Of a stretch of 64,000 bases of DNA, positions 1-10,706 are shown piece after piece (position 1 is the first letter of the stretch; each line of letters begins with the position of its first letter). A program made the position numbers and the translations under genes. The stretch comes from Chitinolyticbacter albus (GTDB lineage Bacteria; Pseudomonadota; Gammaproteobacteria; Burkholderiales; Chitinibacteraceae). The DNA is taken from NCBI RefSeq assembly GCF_024437655.1, contig NZ_JANBVF010000015.1, positions 1-64,000 on the forward strand, read 5' to 3'. A model generated the notes under the pieces. It saw only the letters and a list, made by a program, of their open reading frames with translations. It was not told the DNA's origin and searched no databases.

Positions 1-1
1 G

Positions 2-409
2 GGCGACATGCTGTACCTGCCGCCGGGAACCGGTTACCCGCAGCGGGTGCACGGGGCGTTTGTGGCCGACGAGGAAGTGCACAAGGTCGCCGAGTACCTC
101 AAGAGTCTGGGCGAGCCCAATTATATTGAGGGCATACTCAATGGCGGCTTCGAGGCTGAGGCCGCCGGCGGAGGTGGTGCCCCGTGGGAAGGCGGTGGCA
201 GCGACGATCCGGAAGCGGACGCGCTCTACGACGAGGCCGTGGCCTTCGTCATCAAGAGCCGCAAGGCGTCAATCTCGTCAGTACAGCGCCAGCTGCGCAT
301 CGGCTACAACCGCGCCGCGCGGCTGATCGAGCAGATGGAAAACGCGGGGCTCGTCAGCCCGATGGAAACCAATGGCAACCGCACGGTGCTGGTCCCGCCG
401 TCCGAGTAG
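2..409 (+). CDS. ftsK: DNA translocase FtsK, C-terminal fragment
   Basis: This is the 3' end of an open frame that enters from the left edge, so only the last 135 or so residues are visible. The final 65 residues, beginning near [12 protein letters not shown] and containing [20 protein letters not shown], match the winged-helix gamma domain of FtsK/SpoIIIE translocases, which reads KOPS sequences to direct chromosome pumping at the division septum. The upstream visible part ([19 protein letters not shown]) is the end of the ATPase motor domain. An acidic, glycine-rich linker (about residues 48-75) separates the two, as is usual. The family assignment is firm; the N-terminal part cannot be assessed. 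Confidence 0.93.
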   Translation, partial: GDMLYLPPGTGYPQRVHGAFVADEEVHKVAEYLKSLGEPNYIEGILNGGFEAEAAGGGGAPWEGGGSDDPEADALYDEAVAFVIKSRKASISSVQRQLRIGYNRAARLIEQMENAGLVSPMETNGNRTVLVPPSE

Positions 410-435
410 CGGATGCAACAGCTGGGAAACTCGAC

Positions 436-465
436 TTGAACCGGCCTGCCCATCCGTGCTATAAA
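436..465 (+). promoter_or_regulatory. Sigma70-type promoter of rpmB-rpmG
   Basis: A TTGAAC -35 box (436-441) and a TATAAA -10 box (460-465) are separated by 18 bases, and the -10 is preceded by TGC, giving an extended -10 (TGnTATAAA). It ends 33 bases before the rpmB start, in the short gap after ftsK. This fits a strong constitutive promoter for a ribosomal protein pair. Confidence 0.7.
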
Positions 466-498
466 CTCGGTTTTTCCGGAAGTCAGGGAACTTCAATC

Positions 499-732
499 AT
501 GGCACGAGTCTGCATCGTTACCGGCAAGCGTCCGGTAACCGGGAACAATGTTTCCCACGCCAACAACAAGACCAAGCGTCGCTTCCTCCCGAATCTGCAA
601 TCGCGCCGTTTCTGGGTTGAGAGCGAAAACCGTTGGGTACGCCTGCGCGTTTCCAACGCTGCCCTGCGCACCATCGACAAGAACGGCATCGATGTCGTCC
701 TGGCCGATCTGCGCGCCCGTGGCGAACTGTAA
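499..732 (+). CDS. rpmB: 50S ribosomal protein L28
   Basis: The 77-residue product starts [20 protein letters not shown] and is rich in Arg/Lys, which is diagnostic of bacterial L28, a component of the large ribosomal subunit. The length matches the family (77-78 residues). The ATG at 499 was chosen because the protein begins exactly at the conserved MxRVC start; the longer in-frame extension upstream overlaps the end of ftsK and has no homology. It is followed after 14 bases by rpmG, the usual bacterial pairing, and its stop codon overlaps the rpmG ribosome-binding site (TAAGGAG). Confidence 0.97.
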   Translation: MARVCIVTGKRPVTGNNVSHANNKTKRRFLPNLQSRRFWVESENRWVRLRVSNAALRTIDKNGIDVVLADLRARGEL

Positions 733-746
733 GGAGTTGACCGATC

Positions 747-902
747 ATGCGTGAAAAGATCAAGCTCGAATCGTCCGCCGGTACTGGTCACTTCTACACC
801 ACGACCAAGAACAAGCGCACCATGCCTGAGAAGATGGAGATCAAGAAGTTCGATCCCGTCGCTCGCAAGCATGTGATGTACAAAGAAACCAAGCTCAAGT
901 AA
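747..902 (+). CDS. rpmG: 50S ribosomal protein L33
   Basis: A 51-residue basic protein starting [20 protein letters not shown] and ending in [11 protein letters not shown], the typical size and sequence of L33 of the large ribosomal subunit. A good ribosome-binding site (AAGGAG, 731-736) overlaps the rpmB stop codon 10 bases before the ATG, so the two genes are co-translated. The Cys pairs of zinc-binding L33 forms are absent, so this is the C-minus form found in most proteobacteria. An intrinsic terminator follows 28 bases after the stop. Confidence 0.97.
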   Translation: MREKIKLESSAGTGHFYTTTKNKRTMPEKMEIKKFDPVARKHVMYKETKLK

Positions 903-930
903 GCCGCTCCCTGGCTGCTGGGATTTGAAC

Positions 931-956
931 AAAAACCCTGCCTAGGCAGGGTTTTT
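931..956 (+). terminator. Rho-independent terminator after rpmG
   Basis: A perfect 7-bp stem (CCCTGCC, 936-942; GGCAGGG, 945-951) has five T after it and five A before it. It therefore can work in both directions, for rpmB-rpmG from the left and for the convergent LysR gene from the right. Confidence 0.88.
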
Positions 957-985
957 GTTGTGCTGGAGAAACGAGCCCAGCCGTA

Positions 986-1873
986 TCAGCCCAGCGACCA
1001 CACCTCGCGCAATGCTTCGCGCAGCATGCCGATCAGCGGATCCATCTCGCGCTCGGCCGAGTAGATGAACTGCAACGGGGCCGAGATCACGATCTCGCCA
1101 CCGCGCCATAAGGCGATCGAGCCGTCGGCGGCAAACCGCTGCGCCGTGCGCTCGGCCAGGATGGAGATACCGACACCGGACTTCAACATCTCGACCAGCG
1201 TCGCTTCCTCGTCGAACTCCCCCACCTTCTTGGGGGCGATATTGCGCTCGCGCCACAATTCCTGCGTGATGGACGACAAACTGGTGAATTGCGACAGCCC
1301 CAGCCACGGCGCCTGTCCCAGCGTCCGCCAATCCGCATCGCCATACTGATCGGCCCAGGCGGCGGGCATGGCCACGCAAAAACGCAATTCGGAGAGTGCC
1401 AGCGTGTTCACGTTCTGGTACGGATTGCGCCCCAAGTAGAAGCCGCCATCGAGCACCTTCTTGCGCACGTCATTCAGCACCACACCCGAGATCGCGTGCT
1501 GGGTCTGCACCGTGATCAAGGGGTAGCGATCTCGCAGCACCGCCAAGAGGGGGCCGAGCTTGAGCCGCGCCGGCACGCCTATGGTGCCGATGCGCAACTT
1601 GCCCTTGGGTTCGCCCGCCATCGCCCGTGAACGGTGCAGCATGTCCCGCGACAACGCCAGGATGCGCTCGGCGTCGGGCAGCAATAATTTACCCGCTTCG
1701 GTGAGCTGCACCCCGCCTGGGTAGCGCTCGAACAGCGCGATGCCGAGCTCTTCCTCCAGCGCCTTGATCTGGGCGGTAACGGCGGGCTGAGACAGATGCA
1801 GCAACTCGGCGGCCTGGGTCAGGTGTCCCTGCTGAGCCACCGCGACAAAAGTGCGGAGTTGGTAGATTTCCAT
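986..1873 (-). CDS. LysR-family transcriptional regulator
   Basis: A 295-residue protein with the standard LysR layout: an N-terminal winged helix-turn-helix (about residues 1-60, with [18 protein letters not shown] as the recognition region) and a C-terminal periplasmic-binding-like effector domain starting near residue 90. It is transcribed divergently from yjcH-actP with a 219-base shared intergenic region that holds the first copy of the shared acetate operator. It is therefore a candidate regulator of the neighbouring acetate genes, but this is inference; the ligand cannot be read from the sequence. A bidirectional terminator lies just downstream. Confidence 0.9.
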   Translation of the reverse strand: MEIYQLRTFVAVAQQGHLTQAAELLHLSQPAVTAQIKALEEELGIALFERYPGGVQLTEAGKLLLPDAERILALSRDMLHRSRAMAGEPKGKLRIGTIGVPARLKLGPLLAVLRDRYPLITVQTQHAISGVVLNDVRKKVLDGGFYLGRNPYQNVNTLALSELRFCVAMPAAWADQYGDADWRTLGQAPWLGLSQFTSLSSITQELWRERNIAPKKVGEFDEEATLVEMLKSGVGISILAERTAQRFAADGSIALWRGGEIVISAPLQFIYSAEREMDPLIGMLREALREVWSLG

Positions 1874-1990
1874 ATAAGGATTATCCCCAGTTTGGCGCAG
1901 GCTGTCTCATTTGGGGGCAGCGACGCGCTGGCGCGCCAAGCCAAGCGGACGGCGGGCTGACAAGAATTTTGCGGCGCACCATCAGGATTG

Positions 1991-2047
1991 CTGATCAGCA
2001 ATATCAGAAATTGCGATTGGCAAGCATCTTGACCGGAATTCTAGATT
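1991..2047 (+). promoter_or_regulatory. Shared acetate-regulon operator/promoter, copy 1 (yjcH-actP)
   Basis: CTGAT (1991-1995), seven bases, ATCAGAAA (2003-2010), three bases, CGATTGG (2014-2020), then a TAGATT -10-like hexamer (2042-2047). The same elements with the same internal spacing occur before the MHS transporter gene and acs. TTGGCA within and after CGATTGG could be the -35. The dyad CTGAT-N7-ATCAG sits directly upstream of it, a position suited to an activator. Confidence 0.7.
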
Positions 2048-2092
2048 GTCCCGACTGGCGCGGTCCCGACCGTGCCTCAACTGGAGACAAGC

Positions 2093-2404
2093 ATGGACGA
2101 AACCCTGATTCGACGAATCCAGGACAACCCCAAGTTCACCGAGCTCGTGCGCAAGAAAACCAGCCTGGGCTGGCTGTTGTCCATCGTGATGCTGGCCATC
2201 TACTACGGCTTCATCCTCGTCATCGCCTTTTCGCCCACCACGCTCGGCACGCCGCTCTTTGCCGGCAGCGTCACGACCATCGGCATTCCGGCTGGCGTCG
2301 TCATCATTGTGTCGGCCTTCGTCATCACCGGCATTTATGTGCGCCGCGCCAACACCGAGTTCGACCAGCTCAACGCCGAACTGGTGAAAGAGGTGCACTC
2401 ATGA
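2093..2404 (+). CDS. yjcH: DUF485 inner-membrane protein, ActP partner
   Basis: A 103-residue protein with two strongly hydrophobic segments (about residues 25-47 and 62-83) and a charged C-terminus, the architecture of the DUF485/YjcH family. Members are nearly always encoded directly before an acetate permease, as here. The ATG at 2093 was chosen because GGAG lies 7 bases upstream; an earlier in-frame GTG lacks a ribosome-binding site. Its stop overlaps the actP start in ATGA, indicating translational coupling. Its precise molecular role is not known. Confidence 0.9.
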   Translation: MDETLIRRIQDNPKFTELVRKKTSLGWLLSIVMLAIYYGFILVIAFSPTTLGTPLFAGSVTTIGIPAGVVIIVSAFVITGIYVRRANTEFDQLNAELVKEVHS

Positions 2405-4092
2405 TCAGCCCCCTGCGTTCGCGCGGTGCCGCAGCGGCGGCACTGCTTTGCACAACGCTGCCCACCCTTGCCGCCGATGCCATCAGCGGTGCGGTGCAGC
2501 AGCGCAGCCTTAACTGGCACGCCATCGTGATGTTCTTCATCTTCGTGGCGTTCACGCTCGGCATCACCTGGTGGGCCTCCCGGCGCACCCGCTCGACCAA
2601 GGACTTCTACGCTGCAGGCGGCGGCATCAGCGGCTTCCAGAATGGCCTTGCCATCGCCGGGGACTACATGTCGGCGGCTTCCTTCCTCGGCATCTCGGCG
2701 CTGGTGATGACGAGCGGCTTTGACGGGTTGATCTACTCGATCGGCTTCCTGGTCGGCTGGCCCATCATCACCTTCCTCGTGGCCGAGCGGCTGCGCAACC
2801 TTGGCAAGTTCACCTTCGCCGACGTCGCCTCGTATCGCCTGGCGCAGACGCCGGTGCGCACCTTTGCCGCCGTCGGCACGCTGGTGGTAGTGGCGCTCTA
2901 CCTGATCGCGCAGATGGTCGGCGCCGGCAAGCTGATCCAGCTGCTGTTCGGCATGAGCTACAGCTCGGCGGTGATCATGGTCGGCGTGCTGATGGTGCTG
3001 TACGTGACCTTCGGCGGCATGCTGGCCACGACCTGGGTACAGATCATCAAGGCCATCATGCTGCTGGCCGGCGCCACCTTCATGGCGGTGATGGTGCTGG
3101 CGGCGAGCGGCTTCAGCTTCGAAGCCATGTTCCAGACCGCCGTGGCGGGCCACCCCAAGGCGCTGGCCATCATGAGCCCGGGCGGCCTTGTCTCCAATCC
3201 GGTCGACGCCATCTCGCTGGGCGTGGGCCTGATGTTCGGTACCGCCGGCCTGCCGCACATCCTGATGCGTTTCTTCACGGTGAAGAACGCCAAGGAAGCG
3301 CGCAAGAGCGTGTTCGTTGCCACCGGCTTCATCGGCTACTTCTACATCCTGACCTTCATCATCGGTTTTGGCGCCATCATGCTGGTGCTGGGCAAGCCCG
3401 AGTTCACCGAGACCATCATGAAGGACGGCAACCCGGTACAGCAGTTGATTGGCGGCGCCAACATGGCGGCGGTGCACTTGGCGGGCGCCGTCGGTGGCGA
3501 CTACTTCCTCGGCTTCATCTCGGCCGTGGCCTTCGCCACCATCCTCGCGGTGGTGTCGGGTCTGGCGCTGTCGGGCGCCTCGGCGGTGTCGCACGACCTT
3601 TACGCCAATGTGTTCGCCCGCGGCCATGCCGACGAAGCGCGCGAAATCCGCGTCTCCAAGATCGCCACCGTGGTGCTCGGCATCGTCGCCATCGTGCTCG
3701 GCATCGTGTTCGAGAACCAGAACGTGGCCTTTATGGTCGGCCTCGCGTTCGCCATCGCCGCTTCGGCCAACTTCCCGGTGCTGTTCCTTTCGATGTTCTG
3801 GAAAGGGTTGACCACGCGTGGCGCCGTCATCGGCGGCCTGGTTGGCCTTATCAGCGCCGTGGTGATGATCGTGCTCGGGCCCGCGGTGTGGGTGAAGACA
3901 CTGGGGCACGCCGCGGCGATTTTCCCCTACGAGAACCCGGCCATCTTCTCGATGCCGCTCGCCTTCATCAGCATCTGGATCGTTTCCGTGCTCGATACGA
4001 GCGCACGGGGCGCCCGGGAAAAAGCGCTGTTCCTGCCACAGTTCATCCGCGCGATGACCGGCATCGGCGCGGAAGGTGCAGCCCAACACTGA
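2401..4092 (+). CDS. actP: Cation/acetate symporter, sodium:solute symporter family
   Basis: A 563-residue polytopic inner-membrane protein of the sodium:solute symporter family. Family features include [20 protein letters not shown] after the first helix, [11 protein letters not shown], and QIIKAIMLL in the middle. The N-terminus ([16 protein letters not shown]) resembles a cleavable signal, which is usual for ActP. The gene is coupled to yjcH by a 4-base overlap and sits upstream of acs, so acetate is the most likely substrate, with propionate or glycolate as alternatives. A large GC stem-loop without a T run follows. Confidence 0.9.
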   Translation: MISPLRSRGAAAAALLCTTLPTLAADAISGAVQQRSLNWHAIVMFFIFVAFTLGITWWASRRTRSTKDFYAAGGGISGFQNGLAIAGDYMSAASFLGISALVMTSGFDGLIYSIGFLVGWPIITFLVAERLRNLGKFTFADVASYRLAQTPVRTFAAVGTLVVVALYLIAQMVGAGKLIQLLFGMSYSSAVIMVGVLMVLYVTFGGMLATTWVQIIKAIMLLAGATFMAVMVLAASGFSFEAMFQTAVAGHPKALAIMSPGGLVSNPVDAISLGVGLMFGTAGLPHILMRFFTVKNAKEARKSVFVATGFIGYFYILTFIIGFGAIMLVLGKPEFTETIMKDGNPVQQLIGGANMAAVHLAGAVGGDYFLGFISAVAFATILAVVSGLALSGASAVSHDLYANVFARGHADEAREIRVSKIATVVLGIVAIVLGIVFENQNVAFMVGLAFAIAASANFPVLFLSMFWKGLTTRGAVIGGLVGLISAVVMIVLGPAVWVKTLGHAAAIFPYENPAIFSMPLAFISIWIVSVLDTSARGAREKALFLPQFIRAMTGIGAEGAAQH

Positions 4093-4109
4093 GTACCTTG
4101 CAACGCGTA

Positions 4110-4145
4110 CGCCCCAGGGCGCGGCCTCGGTCGCGTCCTGGGGCG
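4110..4145 (+). terminator. Stem-loop after actP, possible terminator
   Basis: A 9-bp GC-rich stem (CGCCCCAGG, 4110-4118; CCTGGGGCG, 4137-4145) encloses an 18-base loop, just after the actP stop. There is no T run, so it may protect or process the transcript rather than terminate it. Confidence 0.4.
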
Positions 4146-4228
4146 CGTATCACATAGCCATCGGCACGTGATGGGGCAAACGTCGGCGCTCTGATGCCCA
4201 ATGCTGACGCACCGCACCATCATGAAAG

Positions 4229-4284
4229 CTGATTTGGTGCATCAGAAAATGCGATTGGAATGAATAGGACTTGCTTCATAGAGT
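4229..4284 (+). promoter_or_regulatory. Shared acetate-regulon operator/promoter, copy 2 (MHS transporter)
   Basis: CTGAT (4229-4233), seven bases, ATCAGAAA (4241-4248), three bases, CGATTGG (4252-4258), then TAGAGT (4279-4284) as a -10 candidate. Order and spacing are as in copies 1 and 3, while the bases between the elements differ, so this looks like selection on function rather than recent duplication. Confidence 0.7.
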
Positions 4285-4353
4285 CAGTCACAGTCATCCG
4301 CCGCGGTGACGGAATCTCATAACACCACACCCGCAACAGCGGGAGCACTGGAG

Positions 4354-6006
4354 ATGCCAATGGAAAAGCAACCCATCACCAAGGACGAGAAGCGCGTCAT
4401 CTTCGCGTCCTCGCTGGGCACCGTGTTCGAATGGTATGACTTCTATCTGTACGGCTCGCTCGCCGTCATCATCGCCAAACACTTCTTCGCCGGCGTCAAC
4501 GAGACGACGGCGTTTATTTTTGCGCTGCTTGCCTTTGCGGCGGGCTTCGCGGTGCGGCCGTTCGGCGCCATCGTGTTCGGCCGCCTGGGCGACATGATCG
4601 GTCGCAAGTACACCTTTCTGATCACCATCCTGATCATGGGCACGTCCACCGCCATCGTCGGTATCCTGCCCGGTTACGCGACCATAGGCGTTGCCGCGCC
4701 CGTCATCCTGATCGTGCTGCGGCTGCTGCAGGGCCTGGCGCTCGGCGGCGAATACGGCGGCGCGGCCACCTATGTGGCCGAACATGCACCGCACGGCAAG
4801 CGCGGGCTGTTCACCAGCTTTATCCAGACCACGGCGACACTGGGCCTGTTCCTGTCGCTGCTGGTGATCTGGGTCTGTCGCAACAGCTTCGGCCAGGAGG
4901 ATTTCGAAGCCTGGGGCTGGCGCGTGCCTTTCCTCGTTTCCATCCTGCTCTTGATCGTGTCGGTCTATATCCGGCTGCAGCTGAATGAATCGCCGGTGTT
5001 CAAGAAGATGAAGGAGGAAGGCCGTCACTCCAAGGCACCGCTGACCGAAGCCTTCCTGCGCTGGCCCAACCTCAAGGTGGTGCTGCTGTCGCTGTTCGGC
5101 GGTACGGCCGGCCAGGCCGTGGTCTGGTACACCGGGCAGTTCTATGCCCTCTTCTTCCTGACCAAGACGCTGGGGGTGGAAGCCAACCGCGCCGACATCC
5201 TGATTGCCGTGTCGCTGGCGATTGCCACGCCGTTCTTCATCATCTTCGGCTCGCTGTCGGACCGGATCGGCCGCAAGCGCATCGTCCTCGCGGGCTGCCT
5301 GATCGCCGCAATCGCCTACTTCCCCATTTTCAAAGGCCTCACCCACTTCGCCAATCCGGCTCTGGAGCAGGCCGTCGCGGCCTCGCCCGTGGTCGTCACC
5401 GCCGACCCGACACGCTGCGCCTTCCAGTTCGATCCGATCGGCAAGGCTTCCTTCAAGCAATCGTGCGACCTTATCAAGTCGGCACTGGCGAAGAAGGGCA
5501 TTCCGTACACCAACGCGGCAGCGCCGGCTGGCACGGTGGCATCGGTCACCGTTGGCAGCACGCGGATCGAGAGTTTCGAGGGCGAATCGCTCACCAAGGA
5601 GGAGTTCACCGCCAAGGCTGGCGAGTTCAACGGCGCGCTCGGCGCCGCGCTGAGCAGCGCCGGCTACCCGGCCAAGGCCGATCCGGCGCAGATGAACACG
5701 CCGATGGTGATCGTACTGCTGACCATCCTCGTGCTGTTCGTGACCATGGTGTACGGTCCGATCGCGGCTTGGCTGGTCGAGCTCTTCCCCACCCGCATCC
5801 GCTACTCGTCGATGTCGCTGCCCTATCACATCGGCAACGGCTGGTTCGGCGGATTCCTGCCGACGGTGGCCTTCGCCATGGTCGCGGCCACCGGCGACAT
5901 CTACTACGGGCTGTGGTACCCCATCGTGGTGGCGCTGGCGACCTTCGTGATCGGCCTCTTTTGCGTGCCTGAGACCAAGGATCGCGATATCTACGCCAAC
6001 GATTGA
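4354..6006 (+). CDS. MHS-family MFS transporter (organic acid:H+ symporter)
   Basis: A 550-residue major facilitator protein of the metabolite:H+ symporter group (ProP/ShiA/KgtP relatives). Hallmarks are GTVFEWYDFYLYG in helix 1, FGRLGDMIGRKYTF in the first loop, LALGGEYGGAATYVAEHAP, and DRIGRKR in the central loop. An insertion of roughly 115 residues (bases about 5341-5691) separates two late helices. It lies between actP and acs and shares their operator, so it probably imports a short-chain acid. GGGAG lies 8 bases before the ATG at 4354; an in-frame GTG at 4306 and the ATG at 4360 are alternatives. Confidence 0.85.
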   Translation: MPMEKQPITKDEKRVIFASSLGTVFEWYDFYLYGSLAVIIAKHFFAGVNETTAFIFALLAFAAGFAVRPFGAIVFGRLGDMIGRKYTFLITILIMGTSTAIVGILPGYATIGVAAPVILIVLRLLQGLALGGEYGGAATYVAEHAPHGKRGLFTSFIQTTATLGLFLSLLVIWVCRNSFGQEDFEAWGWRVPFLVSILLLIVSVYIRLQLNESPVFKKMKEEGRHSKAPLTEAFLRWPNLKVVLLSLFGGTAGQAVVWYTGQFYALFFLTKTLGVEANRADILIAVSLAIATPFFIIFGSLSDRIGRKRIVLAGCLIAAIAYFPIFKGLTHFANPALEQAVAASPVVVTADPTRCAFQFDPIGKASFKQSCDLIKSALAKKGIPYTNAAAPAGTVASVTVGSTRIESFEGESLTKEEFTAKAGEFNGALGAALSSAGYPAKADPAQMNTPMVIVLLTILVLFVTMVYGPIAAWLVELFPTRIRYSSMSLPYHIGNGWFGGFLPTVAFAMVAATGDIYYGLWYPIVVALATFVIGLFCVPETKDRDIYAND

Positions 6007-6021
6007 GTCATGCAACTTTGT

Positions 6022-6047
6022 ACAGGGCGCTGCGGCGCCCTGTTTTT
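6022..6047 (+). terminator. Rho-independent terminator after the MHS transporter
   Basis: A 9-bp perfect stem (ACAGGGCGC, 6022-6030; GCGCCCTGT, 6035-6043) with a TGCG loop, followed by T residues. It separates the transporter transcript from acs, so acs needs its own promoter. Confidence 0.85.
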
Positions 6048-6079
6048 GCACCAAAAAAGTGCACCGCACATCAATAGAA

Positions 6080-6135
6080 CTGATACGTCGGATCAGAAAA
6101 CACGATTGGATTCGCATCGCTAAGGGTTTTACATT
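6080..6135 (+). promoter_or_regulatory. Shared acetate-regulon operator/promoter, copy 3 (acs)
   Basis: CTGAT (6080-6084), seven bases, ATCAGAAA (6092-6099), three bases, CGATTGG (6103-6109), then TACATT (6130-6135) as a -10 candidate, ending 47 bases before the acs start. It is the third copy with the same order and spacing. Confidence 0.7.
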
Positions 6136-6182
6136 AGCGCCCAGTATCGCGTTACTGACACTTGTGGCAAGAAGGAGCAGCA

Positions 6183-8153
<1,971 letters not shown>

Positions 8154-8201
8154 TCCGGGCGTAGCCCGCGCTCTCAGCAACCAGTCACGGCAGTAACCTT
8201 A

Positions 8202-8229
8202 GGCCCACCTCACGGTGGGCCTTTTTTTT
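8202..8229 (+). terminator. Rho-independent terminator after acs
   Basis: An 8-bp perfect GC stem (GGCCCACC, 8202-8209; GGTGGGCC, 8214-8221) with a TCAC loop and eight T. It is an unambiguous intrinsic terminator. Confidence 0.92.
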
Positions 8230-8271
8230 GCGCGCACGCCAATCGCGCCCCTTCCCACTGGCCACCACGCC

Positions 8272-8862
8272 ATGGACAATCGGCCATCCCCTCAACCGGT
8301 TCCCGCCATGGCCCATGACCAGCACCTGATCGAAACCCGAGTCGAGAGCGAGCGCGTCTTCGACGGTGCCCTGCTGCATATCAACCGCGATACCGTGCGC
8401 CTGCCCGACGGCAGCTCGGCCACGCGTGAATACGTGGTCCATCCTGGCGCGGTGATGGTGATCCCGGTGCTCGACGACGGGCGACTGTTGATGGAGCGCC
8501 AATTCCGCTATCCGCTCGATCGCGTCTTCGTGGAATTTCCGGCCGGCAAGCTCGATCCGGATGAAACTCCGCTGGCCTGCGGCCAGCGCGAGCTGTTGGA
8601 GGAAACCGGCTACACCGCGCGCGAATGGGAATACCTGGGCGTACTGCACCCCATCATCAGCTACACCACCGAGGAGATTCATCTCTTTATTGCGCGCGGG
8701 CTCACCGCCGGCGTAGCCCAACTCGATGAAGGCGAATTCGTGGAGACCGTCGCGATGAGCCGGGAAGAGCTGGCCGACGGCGTTCTCAGCGGCCACCATA
8801 CCGACGCCAAGACCATCGCCGGCCTGTTCTGGCTGCAACACAAGCAGCCCGGTCCGCGTTGA
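8272..8862 (+). CDS. Nudix hydrolase, ADP-ribose pyrophosphatase type
   Basis: A Nudix protein of about 196 residues with a perfect Nudix box (G-x5-E-x7-REL-x-EE-x-G-Y, starting at GKLDPDETPLACG) and the upstream VVHPGAVMVIPVLDDG strand typical of ADP-ribose pyrophosphatases (NudF/AspP-like). Such enzymes hydrolyse ADP-ribose to AMP and ribose-5-phosphate; the exact substrate is inferred. The start is uncertain: ATG 8272 and ATG 8308 are both in frame and neither has a clear ribosome-binding site, while an upstream GTG lies inside the acs terminator and is unlikely. Confidence 0.87.
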   Translation: MDNRPSPQPVPAMAHDQHLIETRVESERVFDGALLHINRDTVRLPDGSSATREYVVHPGAVMVIPVLDDGRLLMERQFRYPLDRVFVEFPAGKLDPDETPLACGQRELLEETGYTAREWEYLGVLHPIISYTTEEIHLFIARGLTAGVAQLDEGEFVETVAMSREELADGVLSGHHTDAKTIAGLFWLQHKQPGPR

Positions 8863-8880
8863 ACCCAGACCAGATGCAAA

Positions 8881-8907
8881 ACGGGCGCCCATGGCGCCCG
8901 TTTTTTT
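8881..8907 (+). terminator. Rho-independent terminator between nudix gene and lapE
   Basis: A 9-bp perfect stem (ACGGGCGCC, 8881-8889; GGCGCCCGT, 8893-8901) with seven T in all after the stem bases. A run of A precedes it, so it can serve both convergent genes. Confidence 0.9.
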
Positions 8908-8930
8908 CTTCTGCGACTTGCCCTACCCGT

Positions 8931-10706
8931 CTATTGCAGCACGCGTTCGCGCACGATCTTCCAGCGATCGCCTTCCAGCAACAGCAGCAATTGTTTTTGC
9001 ACCCGATCGTTGTAGCCATCGGCGGTGTAGACCTGCGCGAACTGCACCTCGGCGGCACGCGTCGATTGCCTGAGCACCTGCACCCCTTCCAGCTTCACCG
9101 AGATAGAGCCCGGCCGACCCAGGCGCTCTTCGCGCTGCGCCTGCCAGGCCGCGCGATCCAGGCCGTTCTCCGGCTTGAATTCGCCGCCGTAATAACCGAG
9201 GTAGGCCGCGACATCCTTGCTGGCCCAGGCGCGTGACCAGCCCTCGATCGCCTGCAGGACCGGTTGCGACGACACCGGTTTGGCTGCGGCGGGTGCGGGC
9301 TTCACCGCTTCCGGCGCGAGCGCCGTCGGCAACGGCGCCGCATACTGCGCCGAGCTGTCGGGCAGATTGAGGCTGCAACCGATCTGCTCGTCGTTGAGTT
9401 CGCTGCCGGAGAGCTCGTTCGGATCGATGTTGGCGTCGAGCGGCGCCAGCTTCAGCGTGGGCAGCAACAGGTGCGCCTGCGCCAGCACGCGCGCCACCGC
9501 GACCTCGCGATCGACATGGGCGTTGGCGAGCGAACGGGCGGCATCGAACAACTCGTTTTCGGTGTCGAGCACGTCGAGCAGTGTGCGCTGGCCGATATCG
9601 AACTGCTGGCGGTAGGCATCGCGCGCCTTGCGCGTGGAGAGTTCGTGCTGCGCCAGGTAAGTGAGCTGGCGATTGAGCCGCTGCACGTCGTTCCAGGCGA
9701 TGGTCGTGCTCTGGCGGATATCGCGGCAAGCCTTGTCCCGCACTTCGAACGACGCGTTCAGTTGCTCCAGCGATTGCCGTTCGCGCGCGCGGTCGGCGCC
9801 GCCGTTGAACAGGTTGTAGTTGAGCATCAGCATTACCCGACTGTCGTGGTAGTCGCCGTCGATGCCGTCCTGGTTGCGCTCGTAACCTTGGCTCGCCTGC
9901 AGTTCCAGCGTCGGCCAGTAGCCGGACTTGCTCACGCCCACGCCGGCGCGCGCCGAACGGATAGCCGCAATCGAGGCCTTGAAGGCGGGGTTCTGCCGGA
10001 TGGCCAGCCCCAGCAGTTCGGACTGCGATGGCAACGCGGCCTCCAGCGACTCGGGACGGGTCAATTCGCCCGCTTCTTCGCCGACCAGTCGCGCATACCG
10101 CGCCGACACGTCGTAGAGATTGGCCTGCTCGGTCATCAGGTTGGATTCGGCCAATGCCAGGCGGCCAGACGCCTGCTCCAGATCGACGCGGCGCCCCACC
10201 CCGGCAGTCGTGCGCTCCTCGATCAGCTTGTAGATGTCCTGGTGGGTATTGAGATTGCGTTGCGCCAGTTCCACCTGCTCGCGATAGCGCAGCACGTCGT
10301 AGTACGCTGCAATGGCCTGGACCGCGTAATCATCGGTGGCCGCCAGCAGTTCGAAGTAAGATACCTGCTTGTCGTAGCCCAGACGCCGGGCCTGATCGCG
10401 CGTGGCAAACCCGTCGAACAGCATCTGACGCAGTTCCAGCGAGGCGCTCGGGTTGTAATAGCCATCCTTGCTGCTACCCTCATCATGTTGCCAAGCGCGG
10501 CCGGCACCGGCCTGCAGATCGACGCGAGGCAGATACCCCGCCTTGGCGATCTGTTGCGCCTCAGTACTGGCGCGGAACTGGTACCAGCGCGTCTTGACAT
10601 CCGGATTACGCAGGATGGTTTTCTCGACCGCATCGTTGAGGCTGGCAGCAGGTGCGGCAGCCGCGACGACGGTGAGCGAGAGGGCGAGGGTGAGAGGGCG
10701 GAGCAT
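8931..10706 (-). CDS. lapE: TolC-family type I secretion outer-membrane channel with C-terminal NTF2-like domain (LapE type)
   Basis: A 591-residue protein with a signal peptide (MLRPLTLALSLTVVAAAAPAAS), then the two repeated coiled-coil/barrel halves of a TolC channel up to about residue 430 (SLNDAVEKTILRNPDVKTRW; later NYNLFNGGADRARERQS). A Pro/Ala linker (about 450-478) leads to an additional domain of about 110 residues (VLQAIEGWSRAWASKDVAAY to the end), which resembles NTF2/Cds6-like folds. It should supply the outer-membrane pore for the adhesin secreted by LapB/LapC. AAGGGG precedes the ATG by 5 bases. It is divergent from lapG; the extra domain is unusual. Confidence 0.87.
   Translation of the reverse strand: MLRPLTLALSLTVVAAAAPAASLNDAVEKTILRNPDVKTRWYQFRASTEAQQIAKAGYLPRVDLQAGAGRAWQHDEGSSKDGYYNPSASLELRQMLFDGFATRDQARRLGYDKQVSYFELLAATDDYAVQAIAAYYDVLRYREQVELAQRNLNTHQDIYKLIEERTTAGVGRRVDLEQASGRLALAESNLMTEQANLYDVSARYARLVGEEAGELTRPESLEAALPSQSELLGLAIRQNPAFKASIAAIRSARAGVGVSKSGYWPTLELQASQGYERNQDGIDGDYHDSRVMLMLNYNLFNGGADRARERQSLEQLNASFEVRDKACRDIRQSTTIAWNDVQRLNRQLTYLAQHELSTRKARDAYRQQFDIGQRTLLDVLDTENELFDAARSLANAHVDREVAVARVLAQAHLLLPTLKLAPLDANIDPNELSGSELNDEQIGCSLNLPDSSAQYAAPLPTALAPEAVKPAPAAAKPVSSQPVLQAIEGWSRAWASKDVAAYLGYYGGEFKPENGLDRAAWQAQREERLGRPGSISVKLEGVQVLRQSTRAAEVQFAQVYTADGYNDRVQKQLLLLLEGDRWKIVRERVLQ

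Noticed and set aside
2017-2034. Sigma54 promoter (TTGGCA ... TTGAC) in the actP operator region
   Set aside because: The -12 element is poor, and the other two copies of the shared operator do not keep the required -24/-12 spacing, whereas all three fit a weak sigma70-type -10.
8215-8271. GTG start for the Nudix gene at 8215
   Set aside because: It lies inside the acs terminator stem and T run; ATG 8272 or 8308 is more likely.
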